DNA of 34,284 nt, taken from contig CAJKSP010000024.1 of assembly GCA_905202595.1 (NCBI GenBank), forward strand, positions 1-34,284. The letters run 5' to 3'. Each line of letters begins with the position of its first letter. The first letter of the stretch is position 1. The translations under genes and the position numbers were made by a program. The DNA is from an uncultured Sutterella sp. GTDB taxonomy: Bacteria > Pseudomonadota > Gammaproteobacteria > Burkholderiales > Burkholderiaceae_F. Below the pieces are notes generated by a model. The model had not been told where the DNA came from. It made no database searches and was given only the letters and a program-made list of their open reading frames with translations. This document shows positions 1 through 7,529 of the stretch, one piece after another.

Positions 1-51
1 AAGTGTGTGGAGGCATCGGTCGCTTTTCACCAACTTTGACTAAGAACCAAA

Positions 52-81
52 AAAAACGGACGGCTTTCGCCGTCCGTTTTT
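52..81. terminator. Rho-independent terminator downstream of tRNA-Thr
   Basis: A 13-bp inverted repeat (52-64 with 69-81, loop TTTC) has a GC-rich core, ACGGACGGC/GCCGTCCGT. Its arms end in an A-tract on the left and a T-tract on the right, so it can act in both directions. On the minus strand it lies 8 bases past the CCA end of the tRNA. On the plus strand it could also end a gene lying left of the window. Confidence 0.85.
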
Positions 82-88
82 CAAAATC

Positions 89-164
89 TGGTGCCTCCTA
101 ACTGACTCGAACAGTTGACCTACCGCTTACAAGGCGGTTGCTCTACCAACTGAGCTAAGGAGGC
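89..164 (-). tRNA. tRNA-Thr (anticodon TGT)
   Basis: Read on the minus strand, a 76-base sequence folds as a cloverleaf. The acceptor stem pairs GCCTCCT with AGGAGGC, followed by an A discriminator and an encoded CCA. The D-arm region contains AGCTCAGTTGGTAGAGC and the T-arm contains GTTCGAGTC. The anticodon stem closes on the loop CTTGTAA, giving anticodon TGT, which reads ACA threonine codons. It has its own promoter and terminator, so it appears to be a single-gene transcript behind sspB. Confidence 0.96.
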
Positions 165-176
165 GGAAAAGATTTA

Positions 177-206
177 ATTATAGACAGATCCTTCGCGACT
201 GTGCAA
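177..206 (-). promoter_or_regulatory. sigma-70-type promoter for tRNA-Thr
   Basis: On the minus strand TTGCAC (201-206) and a perfect TATAAT (177-182) are separated by 18 bp. The -10 box ends 12 bases before the first base of the tRNA, which suits a short 5' leader. The promoter lies between sspB and the tRNA, so the tRNA need not depend on sspBA transcription. Confidence 0.75.
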
Positions 207-233
207 AGCAAAGGCTGATTTTTCCACTCATCC

Positions 234-653
234 CTACTTTACTCGCATCGGACGACGGAACGCAGCCGGCTGCGAAGAAGCTGGCTGCGCTGATACAGCG
301 CTTCCGCCACACATCTCGGCAACAACTTCAGCCGGCGTTTCCGTCACCTGCAGCATTGCCCCCTGTTCCGGCGCTTCGGCACTGGCGACAAGCGCTATGC
401 GATTCAGCGGAATCTTCAGTGTAGAAATGGCATTGTCCTCACCGAAGCGGGCTTGAAAAGTCATCCAGTGATCGTTCACTGCGTAGTTGTGAATGGCCTC
501 ATCGGATAGATCAAGAACGATCATGCCGTCGCGGACAAAGTCCTGAGGCACTTCACAAGCGTTGTCTACATCCACCCAAATATAGGGGGAAGTGCCGGCT
601 TCGCGGCAATAGTCGCGAACGCCCTCAATGATGCTCGCATGGATGTTGGGCAT
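234..653 (-). CDS. sspB: ClpXP protease specificity-enhancing factor SspB
   Basis: SspB is an adaptor that binds ssrA-tagged and some other proteins and tethers them to ClpX for degradation by ClpXP in the cytoplasm. The 139-residue product shows the family pattern: an N-terminal helix, then SPYIWVDVDN and DGMIVLDLSDEAIHN, an ARFG motif, and a disordered tail ending RRPMRVK. That end matches the ClpX-binding C-terminus of SspB proteins. An ATG 60 bases further upstream is possible, but the chosen start at 653 has GAGGAG nine bases before it and aligns with the family N-terminus. It follows sspA by 83 bp and is probably cotranscribed with it. Confidence 0.93.
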   Translation of the reverse strand: MPNIHASIIEGVRDYCREAGTSPYIWVDVDNACEVPQDFVRDGMIVLDLSDEAIHNYAVNDHWMTFQARFGEDNAISTLKIPLNRIALVASAEAPEQGAMLQVTETPAEVVAEMCGGSAVSAQPASSQPAAFRRPMRVK

Positions 654-702
654 GAAAGCACGCTCCTCACTATTGAAAGAGAGTGTGGATGAAAGCATAC
701 GC

Positions 703-725
703 AAGGCCGGCATACAGCCGGCCTT
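703..725. other. Intercistronic hairpin between sspA and sspB
   Basis: A perfect 9-bp inverted repeat, AAGGCCGGC/GCCGGCCTT with a 5-base loop, starts 12 bases after the sspA stop. It has no U-tract, so an mRNA-stabilising or processing hairpin is more likely than a true terminator. It may set the sspA:sspB ratio; this is inference. Confidence 0.5.
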
Positions 726-736
726 CGCTCGCTGCC

Positions 737-1357
737 TTAATTGCGCATTGTGCGTTCCTGAGGCGTCATCGAATCGATGAAAGCCGGGCGGATGAAAAGG
801 CGCTCACGATAAGTTTCGAGTTTGCCGGATGTGCTTGGCATCTCGATGCCGTAATGACCCAGGCGCCAGAGAATCGGAGCAAGAACCGCATCCACCATGC
901 CGAAATCGTCAGACAGGAGGTACTTGGTGTCGCCAATTCTCATGGCAAGCACTTCAAGATTCTCGCGAAGATGCAGGCGCGCACGCTGTTTTTTCTCTTC
1001 CGGACTCTTGAGATTTTCAAGCACGCGGACAAACGGAAAGAGCTCGCGCTCGATCACATGCAGGAAGAGGCGCGTACGAGCGCGTCCCACCGGATCAGGC
1101 GGCATCAGCTGCGGATGAGGAAAGCGCTCGTCAATGTATTCGTTGACCACGAACACGTTGTAGAGGAGCAGATCGCGCTCGACCAGCACCGGCAGCTCGC
1201 GGTACGGCGAAAGCGTCGAGATGTCGACGCTGTTTTCCGTCCCGGTGAGTCCGTCGACATCGATCGACTCGATCTGAAAGTCGCATCCCTTTTCATTGAG
1301 GATGATGCGGCTCATTTGGGAGAACGGGCACGTCGGTCCCGAATAAAGGGTCATCAT
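737..1357 (-). CDS. sspA: Stringent starvation protein A (GST-fold)
   Basis: SspA is a glutathione S-transferase-like protein that binds RNA polymerase and, in E. coli, affects stress-phase transcription. The 206-residue product starts MMTLYSGPTCPFSQ, a thioredoxin-fold domain (about residues 1-80), followed by ELPVLVERDLLLYNVFVVNEYIDE, which holds the cis-Pro motif typical of GSTs. An all-helical domain follows (about 90-200). The usual SspA position beside sspB supports the call over a generic GST. The start at 1357 is chosen because AGGAA lies about 10 bases upstream; the longer in-frame extension is not conserved. The next codon is also ATG. CPFS keeps a Cys near the GST active-site position, and whether it binds glutathione cannot be told from the sequence. 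Confidence 0.9.
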   Translation of the reverse strand: MMTLYSGPTCPFSQMSRIILNEKGCDFQIESIDVDGLTGTENSVDISTLSPYRELPVLVERDLLLYNVFVVNEYIDERFPHPQLMPPDPVGRARTRLFLHVIERELFPFVRVLENLKSPEEKKQRARLHLRENLEVLAMRIGDTKYLLSDDFGMVDAVLAPILWRLGHYGIEMPSTSGKLETYRERLFIRPAFIDSMTPQERTMRN

Positions 1358-1557
1358 AGGTATGTGTTCCTGTCGCCTTGACTTGAACATGCAGCGGCCA
1401 CGGAACGGGCCGCGGGGCAATGATTTTAACGAAAGCTGGCCCTATTTGCTGTAATACATAAATAAAGTCTGCATTTTTCGCTTAGTGCGCAAGGGCATAA
1501 AAACAATTGCAACAAAATATTTCTTTTTGTGCTGAACTGGGCTCGCCGTATTTACGG
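1358..1557. other. Intergenic region between sspA and nif3
   Basis: This 200-bp stretch has no credible ORF. It is AT-richer than its surroundings, especially 1440-1535, as expected for the sspA promoter, but I cannot assign -35/-10 boxes with confidence. A short perfect palindrome, GCCGTATTTACGGC-like, at about 1546-1559 overlaps the nif3 stop. In many Burkholderiales, as I recall, petABC lies in this position; no remnant is visible. Confidence 0.5.
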
Positions 1558-2310
1558 CTATGCAGGATTGTCGACATTAATGAAGCGCGTCTCGGTGCCA
1601 GGGAACTGCGCTTCGATGCAGCGCATCAGCGCCTGAACGCCAAACTGCTCCGTTGCATAGTGCCCGGCAGCAAGATAGTCACAGCCGAGCTCCCGCGCTT
1701 CATAGGGCGTGCTTTCACGAATTTCGCCGGACAGATAGAGTTCGCAGCCTGCTGCGGCAGCTTGCGCAAGCATGCCTTGTGCAGCGCCGGAACACCAGCC
1801 GATGCGCCGCACCATTCGATTTGGATCGCCAATGAGAAGCGGCCGGCGGCCAAGCGTCCGCTCGACGCGCTGCGCGAAAGCGCCGACAGTAATACTGCCG
1901 TCAATAGGCGCGCCGACGCGCAGGAAGCCATGCTCGCCCAGACATGCATCCGTGCGCAGTCCGAGCAGCCGGCCGAGTTCCGCATTGTTGCCTGACTCTG
2001 GATGCGCATCAAGCGGCAGGTGGTAAGCAATGAGCGGCATATCGTGCTTGATGAGAAATGCCAGCCTTGCATGCTTCATACCGGTGACTTCAGCCGGTTC
2101 ACCTCGCCAGAACCAGCCATGATGAACCAACACGCCGTCTGCGCCCCAGTCCGCAGCCTTTTCCAGAAATTCCAATGATGCGCTCACGCCGAAGGCAATT
2201 CGGCCGAGCTCTGTGCGTCCCTGAACCTGAAGGCCATTCGGGGCATAATCCTGAAAATCTGCGCTCTGGAGATAAACATCCAGCCAGCGCACTAATTCTG
2301 CTGTCTTCAT
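1558..2310 (-). CDS. Nif3/YbgI-family dinuclear metal-centre protein
   Basis: The 250-residue product belongs to the Nif3-like (DUF34, YbgI) family, toroidal hexamers with a dinuclear metal site. Many databases label it GTP cyclohydrolase I type 2-like, but the physiological role is unsettled. Metal-binding motifs are visible: HHG (in LVHHGWFW, near residue 63), HLPLDAH (near 97-103), and GHYATE near residue 217. Length and motif spacing match the short bacterial form, without the inserted PII-like domain. AAGGAG lies 11 bases before the ATG. The gene diverges from the HtrA protease with only 22-43 bp between starts, so promoters must overlap coding DNA. Confidence 0.88.
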   Translation of the reverse strand: MKTAELVRWLDVYLQSADFQDYAPNGLQVQGRTELGRIAFGVSASLEFLEKAADWGADGVLVHHGWFWRGEPAEVTGMKHARLAFLIKHDMPLIAYHLPLDAHPESGNNAELGRLLGLRTDACLGEHGFLRVGAPIDGSITVGAFAQRVERTLGRRPLLIGDPNRMVRRIGWCSGAAQGMLAQAAAAGCELYLSGEIRESTPYEARELGCDYLAAGHYATEQFGVQALMRCIEAQFPGTETRFINVDNPA

Positions 2311-2353
2311 GGGCTTCTAAAGCTCCTTCTTTTTGTTGGCCAAACCAAACGAC

Positions 2354-3652
2354 ATGCCGTCACCGTCTGCTGAAGCGCCGCTTGTCAAGCGGCTTTGGCT
2401 CATCTTTTCACAAGCCGTCACGGTCTGCTGCGCCGCTGCGCTCGTCTTCGAGCTGTTTCACGGCCGCCCCGACAAAAGCGAACAGATGCCGCCTGACCTC
2501 ATTGAAGCGATTGCGAGCGGCGGCCTTGCTCAGGCAGCCAACGATCACAGCACTGCTGCAGAAATCGCCGCTCCGTCGGTCGTCAACATCTTCACACGCA
2601 GAGAAGTGCCTGGCGCGCACGCCGAAGAGCTCGGCAGCACCTGGAACAGCGACCCCGAACTGCACATGCGCGCGCTCGGCAGCGGTGTCATCGTCTCGAC
2701 ATCGGGCGACGTCCTCACCAATTATCACGTGGTAGAAGGCACTGGCAGCCTCTTTGCCGCGCTGTCTGACGGTCGCACCTTTGAAGCCAGACTGATCGGC
2801 AGCGATTCCGAAACCGATCTCGCCCTACTCAAAATCGATGCAAAAGACTTGAGCGCAATCACCATCGGACGCAGCGAAGACCTCAAGGTCGGGCAAACCG
2901 TGCTGGCAATCGGCAATCCTTTCGATGTCGGTCAGAGTGTTACGGCCGGCATTGTCTCCGCTCTGGGCCGGCACGGCTTCGGGCTCAACAACTACGAAGA
3001 TTTCATTCAGACCGATGCGGCCATCAATCAAGGCAACTCCGGCGGCGCGCTCGTCAATCTCCGCGGCGAACTCGTTGGCATCAACTCTGCCATCTTTTCC
3101 CCGGATCTGAGCGAGGGGTTCGTCGGCATCGGATTCGCCATTCCCTCATCCATCGTCCGCGAAGTGCTCCCAGCTCTCATGGCCGGCCGGCAGATCAAGC
3201 GTGGCTACCTCGGCTTTGTGCCCAGACAGCTCTCGCAGGAGCTTGCTCAGGATTTAGGCCTTGCCGTGAACGCCGGCGTTGCCGTCAAACAAGTCATCCC
3301 CGGCAGTCCCGCAGAACGCGCCGGCTTGCGGACCTTTGACGTCATTCTGTCCATCGGAGGAACGCCTGTTCTGCGCGTCAATCGGATGCTGCAACTCATC
3401 GCCCGCACCAAGCCTGGCACGGAAGTTGACGTGGTCGTGCTTCGTGGCAGCCGCAAAATGCGGCTGCGCATGATCGCTTCCGAACGTCCAAAAGGTTCTC
3501 TTGAGAAAGAAGCGCTGATTCCGCCCCCGAATGACGATGAAGATGAAAGCGCCGCGGCAGCAAAGCCCGATGAAGGAGCGGGCGCGCCACGCGCTGAAAC
3601 GCGCCCCGTTGAATCGCTTGAACGCAAAAACGCTCCCGCAAAGCGCTTTTAA
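2354..3652 (+). CDS. Membrane-anchored HtrA-family serine protease with one PDZ domain (DegS/AlgW-like)
   Basis: This S1C protease probably degrades or senses misfolded envelope proteins in the periplasm. Counting from the ATG at 2354, residues 14-35 form one N-terminal membrane anchor. The trypsin-like domain carries the catalytic triad H125 (TNYHVVEG), D155 (SETDLALLKI) and S229 (NQGNSGGAL). One PDZ domain follows at about 285-370. The last 50 residues are an Asp/Glu- then Arg/Lys-rich tail. A single PDZ plus an anchor resembles DegS/AlgW more than DegP, which has two PDZ domains and a cleaved signal. A TTG at 2333 in frame adds seven residues and cannot be excluded, because neither start has a clear Shine-Dalgarno. 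It sits between nif3 and tatC, the usual Burkholderiales context. Confidence 0.9.
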   Translation: MPSPSAEAPLVKRLWLIFSQAVTVCCAAALVFELFHGRPDKSEQMPPDLIEAIASGGLAQAANDHSTAAEIAAPSVVNIFTRREVPGAHAEELGSTWNSDPELHMRALGSGVIVSTSGDVLTNYHVVEGTGSLFAALSDGRTFEARLIGSDSETDLALLKIDAKDLSAITIGRSEDLKVGQTVLAIGNPFDVGQSVTAGIVSALGRHGFGLNNYEDFIQTDAAINQGNSGGALVNLRGELVGINSAIFSPDLSEGFVGIGFAIPSSIVREVLPALMAGRQIKRGYLGFVPRQLSQELAQDLGLAVNAGVAVKQVIPGSPAERAGLRTFDVILSIGGTPVLRVNRMLQLIARTKPGTEVDVVVLRGSRKMRLRMIASERPKGSLEKEALIPPPNDDEDESAAAAKPDEGAGAPRAETRPVESLERKNAPAKRF

Positions 3653-3709
3653 TTGCGGCAAGGCTTCCCTCCGACGCTGTACAGACAGGTGCCTCTTGCC
3701 CCCATATAA

Positions 3710-3747
3710 GCGAAGCCCGCAGCTTCTACAGAAGCTGCGGGCTTCGC
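3710..3747. terminator. Long hairpin between convergent HtrA gene and tatC
   Basis: A perfect 17-bp inverted repeat (3710-3726 with 3731-3747, 4-base loop) fills the gap between two convergent genes. It lies 57 bases after the protease stop and 21 bases after the tatC stop. Neither side has a U-run, so it may be a stabilising or anti-readthrough structure rather than a classical terminator. Position and symmetry suit a bidirectional 3' end. Confidence 0.6.
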
Positions 3748-3768
3748 CATTCAATAGGCAGCGATGCT

Positions 3769-4569
3769 TCACTCCGTCTCGTTCTGAGCTTCTTCCTTGG
3801 CCTTTTCAATGGCCTCGGCATTGCGTCCGAAGTATTTCACAAGCCAAATGCCGATCTGAAAGAGCAACACGAGCGGCACAGCCAACAGAATTTGAGAGAG
3901 CGCATCCGGCGGCGTGAAGATGGCCGCCAGAATGAATGCACCCACAACCACATAGGGCCGGCACTTGCAGAGTTTTTCATACGTAGCGAAGCCGACGCGA
4001 TTGAGCACCACGACGATGATCGGCACTTCGAATGTCATACCGAATGCCAGGAACATGGTGAGCACGAAGCTGAAGTACGAGTCAATATCCGGCGCAAAGT
4101 TCACGCTCTCCGGCGAGAAGCCCGCAATGAAGCGGAACACCACGCGGAAAACGACAAAGTAGCAGTAGAGCATGCCGAGCGCGAACATGACGAGCGAGCT
4201 CACAAGAATCGGCAGAGCAAGACGCTTCTCGCGTCGGTAAAGCGCCGGCGCAATATAGGCCCAAACCTGATAGAGCACTATCGGCAGAGCAATGAGGAAC
4301 GCGATGAAGAGCGTCACCTTCAGCGGCACGAAGAATGGCGCCACTACGCCTGTAGCGAGCAGCTTCGCGCCCTGCGGCAAAGCCACCATAAGCGGCTCGG
4401 AAAGATAGTCGAAAATCTGCTTCATGAAGGGCGAGAGCGCGAGAAAGCAGATGATCACGGCAAGCGCAGCCTTCACCAATCGGCTGCGCAACTCGATCAA
4501 ATGACTCACAAGCGGCTGCTCATTCGCAGGATCGTCCGGCCCTTCAATATATTTCTGGTCGTCAGACAT
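3769..4569 (-). CDS. tatC: Sec-independent translocase subunit TatC
   Basis: TatC is the polytopic inner-membrane core of the twin-arginine translocase and, with TatB, binds the RR signal of folded substrates. The 266-residue product has a cytoplasmic N-terminus followed by the TatC hallmark LVSHLIELRSRLVKAAL. Six predicted membrane segments follow, and there is a conserved Glu-rich periplasmic loop region around FAPDIDSYFSFV. The C-terminus is a charged cytoplasmic tail. GAGGA lies about 10 bases before the ATG. It is the last gene of hinT-tatA-tatB-tatC, 21 bp after tatB. Confidence 0.96.
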   Translation of the reverse strand: MSDDQKYIEGPDDPANEQPLVSHLIELRSRLVKAALAVIICFLALSPFMKQIFDYLSEPLMVALPQGAKLLATGVVAPFFVPLKVTLFIAFLIALPIVLYQVWAYIAPALYRREKRLALPILVSSLVMFALGMLYCYFVVFRVVFRFIAGFSPESVNFAPDIDSYFSFVLTMFLAFGMTFEVPIIVVVLNRVGFATYEKLCKCRPYVVVGAFILAAIFTPPDALSQILLAVPLVLLFQIGIWLVKYFGRNAEAIEKAKEEAQNETE

Positions 4570-4590
4570 CTTGGCCTGTCCTCAAATCCC

Positions 4591-5271
4591 TTATCGGTAG
4601 ATGCGGGTGCGGCTGCTGCGCGCACGCGGAGCGAAATTGCGCCGGCTGCCGACCGTTGACCCCATCGTCACATCTCGCATGCCGAGCTCGCGCCGCAGCT
4701 TTTCAATTTCGGCAGCCAGATCGTCAACGGAAGGTCCGGAATGGTAGCGCTTGGCAAAAGTTTTGGGCTCCTGCCAGCCGCTGTATGTATAAGGAGACGG
4801 CGCTTCATCCTCTTCGCCCTTGCCCCAGCCGTAGACGCTTGCCAAATCTTCCGGCGTCGTCGCATGAATCTTGGGAACGGCAGGCTCAACCGCTTTCTCA
4901 GCTGCATCAGCAGCCGCAGAGGCTGCCACATTGTCCGCTTTGGCCACTTCCTCAAATGACTTCTCGATTTCAGCGCCAGCAGCCTGAGCTTCCCCTGCCG
5001 CTGCATTCACGTTCTTCTCGATTTCGCTGGCTGCGCTTTCAACGTCGTTCTTAACGTCATTGGCGATCTGCTGAGCCTCCTGTTGGATCTTTTTGAGCTC
5101 GCCAAGCTCCGTCTCTCGGTCAATGTCGGACTTCACCTGTGCGACGAAGCGCTGCGCCTTGCCAATCCATTCGCCCGCTGTACGGGCAACGACAGGCAGA
5201 CGCTCCGGGCCGAGCACGACAAGCGCGACGACGCCGATGACCATCATTTCGCTGAAACCGAAATCAAACAT
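4591..5271 (-). CDS. tatB: Sec-independent translocase subunit TatB
   Basis: TatB pairs with TatC to form the twin-arginine receptor. The 226-residue protein starts MFDFGFSEMMVIGVVALVVLGPERLP: a membrane helix (residues 5-20), the E-x-x-x-x-G hinge region, then an amphipathic helix and a long coiled, Ala/Glu-rich stretch (about 60-130). The C-terminal 80 residues are low complexity and end in an Arg-rich segment. It is longer than E. coli TatB (171 residues) because of this tail, which is typically variable. It is separated from tatA by 162 bp containing two hairpins, and GAGG precedes the start closely. Confidence 0.94.
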   Translation of the reverse strand: MFDFGFSEMMVIGVVALVVLGPERLPVVARTAGEWIGKAQRFVAQVKSDIDRETELGELKKIQQEAQQIANDVKNDVESAASEIEKNVNAAAGEAQAAGAEIEKSFEEVAKADNVAASAAADAAEKAVEPAVPKIHATTPEDLASVYGWGKGEEDEAPSPYTYSGWQEPKTFAKRYHSGPSVDDLAAEIEKLRRELGMRDVTMGSTVGSRRNFAPRARSSRTRIYR

Positions 5272-5296
5272 GAATCCTCAGCCTCACTGAGTAAAA

Positions 5297-5326
5297 GGCC
5301 GCGGCGCAGCGACTGCTGCCGCGGCC
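5297..5326 (-). terminator. Attenuator-like hairpin just upstream of tatB
   Basis: On the minus strand GGCCGCGGC pairs with GCCGCGGCC, with an inner AGC/GCT pair, and the structure is followed by TTTTAC. It sits 26 bases before the tatB start, inside the presumed tatA-tatB-tatC transcript. A partial terminator here would lower tatBC relative to tatA, in line with the excess of TatA in the working translocase. The regulatory role is inference. Confidence 0.55.
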
Positions 5327-5375
5327 TCAAGCGACCCGCGTCCGCTCATGCGGATGGCACGGCCCGTTGCCAGGG

Positions 5376-5402
5376 GCGACCCGGCATATAAAGCCGGGTC
5401 GC
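5376..5402. other. Second hairpin in the tatA-tatB gap
   Basis: A perfect 10-bp inverted repeat, GCGACCCGGC/GCCGGGTCGC with a 7-base AT loop, lies 32 bases after the tatA stop. It lacks a U-run. It could protect the tatA 3' end after processing. Confidence 0.5.
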
Positions 5403-5433
5403 CTGCAGGCGCCCCGGCCGGTGAATGCAAAGA

Positions 5434-5688
5434 TCAAGCCTTCGGCTGTTCCTTGGCTTCGACGTCAATGGCGTCCGCCTTCTTGGCAGGCGTAGCCGAA
5501 GCCGTCTTGTCCTGAGCGATTTCCTTCGCTGCAGGCTGGGCATTTTCATCGCCTTCGCGCATGCCTTCCTTGAAGCCCTTGATGGCGCCGCCGAGATCCT
5601 TGCCCATATTCTTGAGCTTGCCGGTCCCGAAGACGAGCACGACGATGACCAGAACGATCAGCCAGTGCCAAACGGAAAGGGAACCCAT
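5434..5688 (-). CDS. tatA: Sec-independent translocase subunit TatA
   Basis: TatA oligomerises to form the protein-conducting element of the twin-arginine translocase. The 84-residue product has the short N-terminal membrane helix (SVWHWLIVLVIVVLVFG, residues 4-20), an FGTGKL hinge, and the amphipathic helix with GGAIKGFKEGM (about 33-43). A variable polar tail follows. Length and the Phe-Gly hinge separate it from TatB. GAGGAG stands nine bases before the ATG. It lies 21 bp after hinT. Confidence 0.96.
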   Translation of the reverse strand: MGSLSVWHWLIVLVIVVLVFGTGKLKNMGKDLGGAIKGFKEGMREGDENAQPAAKEIAQDKTASATPAKKADAIDVEAKEQPKA

Positions 5689-5709
5689 TTAATTTTCTCC
5701 TCAGATCGA

Positions 5710-6048
5710 TTATTTCCAGGGCTGGGGGCCGCCGAGCACATGAATGTGCAGGTGAGCGACTTCTTGGCCGCCGTCGCGGCCGGTATTGATGACCACGCGG
5801 AAGCCGTTCTCGCAGCCTTGCTCAAGCGCGAGCGTCTTGGTGAGCGCGAGCATTTTACCTAAAAGCGGCGCGTCTTCGGGCGTTGTCTGCGCAAGAGACT
5901 GAATGTGCTGCTTCGGAATGATGAGAAAATGCACCGGCGCCTTGGGATTGATGTCCTTGAAGGCCAGAACGTCGTCGTCCTCATAGATCTTCGCAGACGG
6001 AATCTCGCCGCGAGCGATCTTGCAAAAGAGACAGTCGTCAAGCTGCAT
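5710..6048 (-). CDS. hinT: HIT-family purine nucleoside phosphoramidase (HinT)
   Basis: HinT-type proteins hydrolyse adenosine or guanosine phosphoramidates and aminoacyl-adenylates in the cytoplasm. The 112-residue product has CLFCKIARGEIP at the N-terminus and the histidine triad HLHIHVLGG near the C-terminus, with the catalytic His at about residue 101. Cys6 and Cys9 may be part of a zinc site seen in some family members. It is the first gene of hinT-tatABC here, as it is in many betaproteobacteria. AGAGG lies about 10 bases before the ATG. Confidence 0.92.
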   Translation of the reverse strand: MQLDDCLFCKIARGEIPSAKIYEDDDVLAFKDINPKAPVHFLIIPKQHIQSLAQTTPEDAPLLGKMLALTKTLALEQGCENGFRVVINTGRDGGQEVAHLHIHVLGGPQPWK

Positions 6049-6153
6049 CTTGTATTGCCTCTGAATGATGAATGGCTCAAAAAACTGCGGGCCGCCCAGA
6101 AGCTTTAGAGCGCCTGAATGCTCTGAAACCGCTTGCGGTCAGTTTGACATTAT

Positions 6154-6174
6154 CGCGTAGCGCCCCGCTACGCG
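6154..6174. terminator. Hairpin in the murA-hinT gap
   Basis: A perfect 9-bp inverted repeat (CGCGTAGCG/CGCTACGCG, 3-base loop) lies 21 bases after the murA stop in a 147-bp gap. A second small hairpin, ACCGC-TT-GCGGT, follows at 6128-6139. No strong U-tract is present, so terminator function is plausible but not certain. Confidence 0.45.
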
Positions 6175-6195
6175 CATCTGCATCCGCTCAAGCGC

Positions 6196-7449
6196 CTACT
6201 CGTTCACTCTAACGATGTCTGCGCCGAGCGCGCGAAGCTTCGCTTCCATGTGTTCGTAGCCGCGATCGAGATGGTAGACACGATCGACAACTGTTTCACC
6301 GCGGGCAGCGCAGCCAGCAATGACCAGCGAAGCCGACGCACGCAAGTCCGTTGCCATGACGGCCGCTCCCTCCAGTTCTGGAACACCCGTCACGGTTGCA
6401 GTATGGCCGTCAACAGTGATATGCGCTCCCATGCGGGCCAGTTCCGGCACATGCATGAAGCGGTTTTCAAAAATGGTCTCCGTGATGCTTGACACACCGT
6501 CGGCCGTAGCAAGCGCCGCCATGAACTGCGCTTGCATGTCGGTCGGAAAGCCTGGATGCGGCTGCGTGCGGATAGAGACGCCCTTGGGGCACCCCGTCAT
6601 CTTTACGCGAATCCAATCGGCGCCGCAAATCGTTTCCGCCCCCATCTGCTGAAGCTTGGAAATGACAGCCTCCAGATCGGCCGGCACACAATGCGTAACG
6701 AGGATATCGCCGCGCGTTGCAACCGCCGCGCAGAGGAACGATCCCGCTTCAATCCGATCGGCAATGACCACATGCTTGGCACCGTGCAGCGCCTCAACGC
6801 CTTCGATCGTCACCGTTGACGAGCCAGCGCCGGAAATTTTTGCGCCCATGGCATTCAGACAGTTCGCGAGATCCACGACTTCCGGTTCGCGCGCCGCATT
6901 CTCGATTACCGTGGTGCCTTCGGCCAGTGCCGCTGCCATCAGCAGATTCTCCGTACCTGTAACGGTCACCACATCCGTCATAATCCGCGCGCCCTTAAGA
7001 CGCGGGCAGGAAACCTTCACGTATCCGTGATCGATTTCAACCTCCGCTCCCAAAGCGCGAAGCCCTTTGATGTGCTGATCAACCGGACGTGCGCCGATGG
7101 CACAGCCACCCGGCAGACTCACAGTCGCCGAACCGAAACGTGCCGCGAGCGGACAAAGTGTGAGAATCGAAGCGCGCATCGTCTTGACAAGCTCGTAAGG
7201 CGCCACAGTGCTTGTCACCGCCTCAGCAGAAAGCGTCACAGAGCTGCCACTGCGCTCGATCTTGACGCCCATGCCGGCAAGAAGCTTAAGCATCGTGCGC
7301 ACATCGGCCAAATCCGGAACGTTCTCGAGCTCGAGAGGTTCAGCAGAAAGAAGCGATGCCGCGAGAATAGGCAGGGCGGCATTCTTCGCGCCGGAGGTGC
7401 GAACTTCGCCTACGAGGCGGCGTCCGCCTCGAATCTTGAGTTTTTCCAT
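6196..7449 (-). CDS. murA: UDP-N-acetylglucosamine 1-carboxyvinyltransferase
   Basis: MurA transfers enolpyruvate from PEP to UDP-GlcNAc, the first committed step of peptidoglycan synthesis, in the cytoplasm. The 417-residue product shows the EPSP-synthase fold, with K22-N23 in TSGAKNAALP and the fosfomycin target Cys116 in LPGGCAIGARPVDQH. The PHPGFPTDMQAQ loop is also present. The start at 7449 gives the family N-terminus MEKLKIRGG; 23 upstream in-frame codons look non-conserved. The Shine-Dalgarno is weak. It follows mlaB by 80 bp, the betaproteobacterial Mla-MurA arrangement. Confidence 0.97.
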   Translation of the reverse strand: MEKLKIRGGRRLVGEVRTSGAKNAALPILAASLLSAEPLELENVPDLADVRTMLKLLAGMGVKIERSGSSVTLSAEAVTSTVAPYELVKTMRASILTLCPLAARFGSATVSLPGGCAIGARPVDQHIKGLRALGAEVEIDHGYVKVSCPRLKGARIMTDVVTVTGTENLLMAAALAEGTTVIENAAREPEVVDLANCLNAMGAKISGAGSSTVTIEGVEALHGAKHVVIADRIEAGSFLCAAVATRGDILVTHCVPADLEAVISKLQQMGAETICGADWIRVKMTGCPKGVSIRTQPHPGFPTDMQAQFMAALATADGVSSITETIFENRFMHVPELARMGAHITVDGHTATVTGVPELEGAAVMATDLRASASLVIAGCAARGETVVDRVYHLDRGYEHMEAKLRALGADIVRVNE

Positions 7450-7529
7450 AGCAGCATTCCGCACAGGCGGGAGAGGTTGAAAGGTTTTAAAGCGGCGCAC
7501 ATCAGCGGCAAGCGCCAACGTTTTGAAAG

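Noticed and set aside
1..43. Possible C-terminal end of a plus-strand gene at the left edge
   Set aside because: All three plus frames can be read for a few codons and no recognisable protein end is seen. The bidirectional terminator at 52-81 allows such a gene but does not prove it.
683..1381. 232-codon plus-strand ORF across sspA
   Set aside because: It is the antisense shadow of sspA, which has clear homology and a good start.
3892..4659. 255-codon plus-strand ORF antisense to tatC
   Set aside because: It is His/Glu/Arg-rich, as expected for the complement of a membrane-protein gene. TatC is unambiguous on the other strand.
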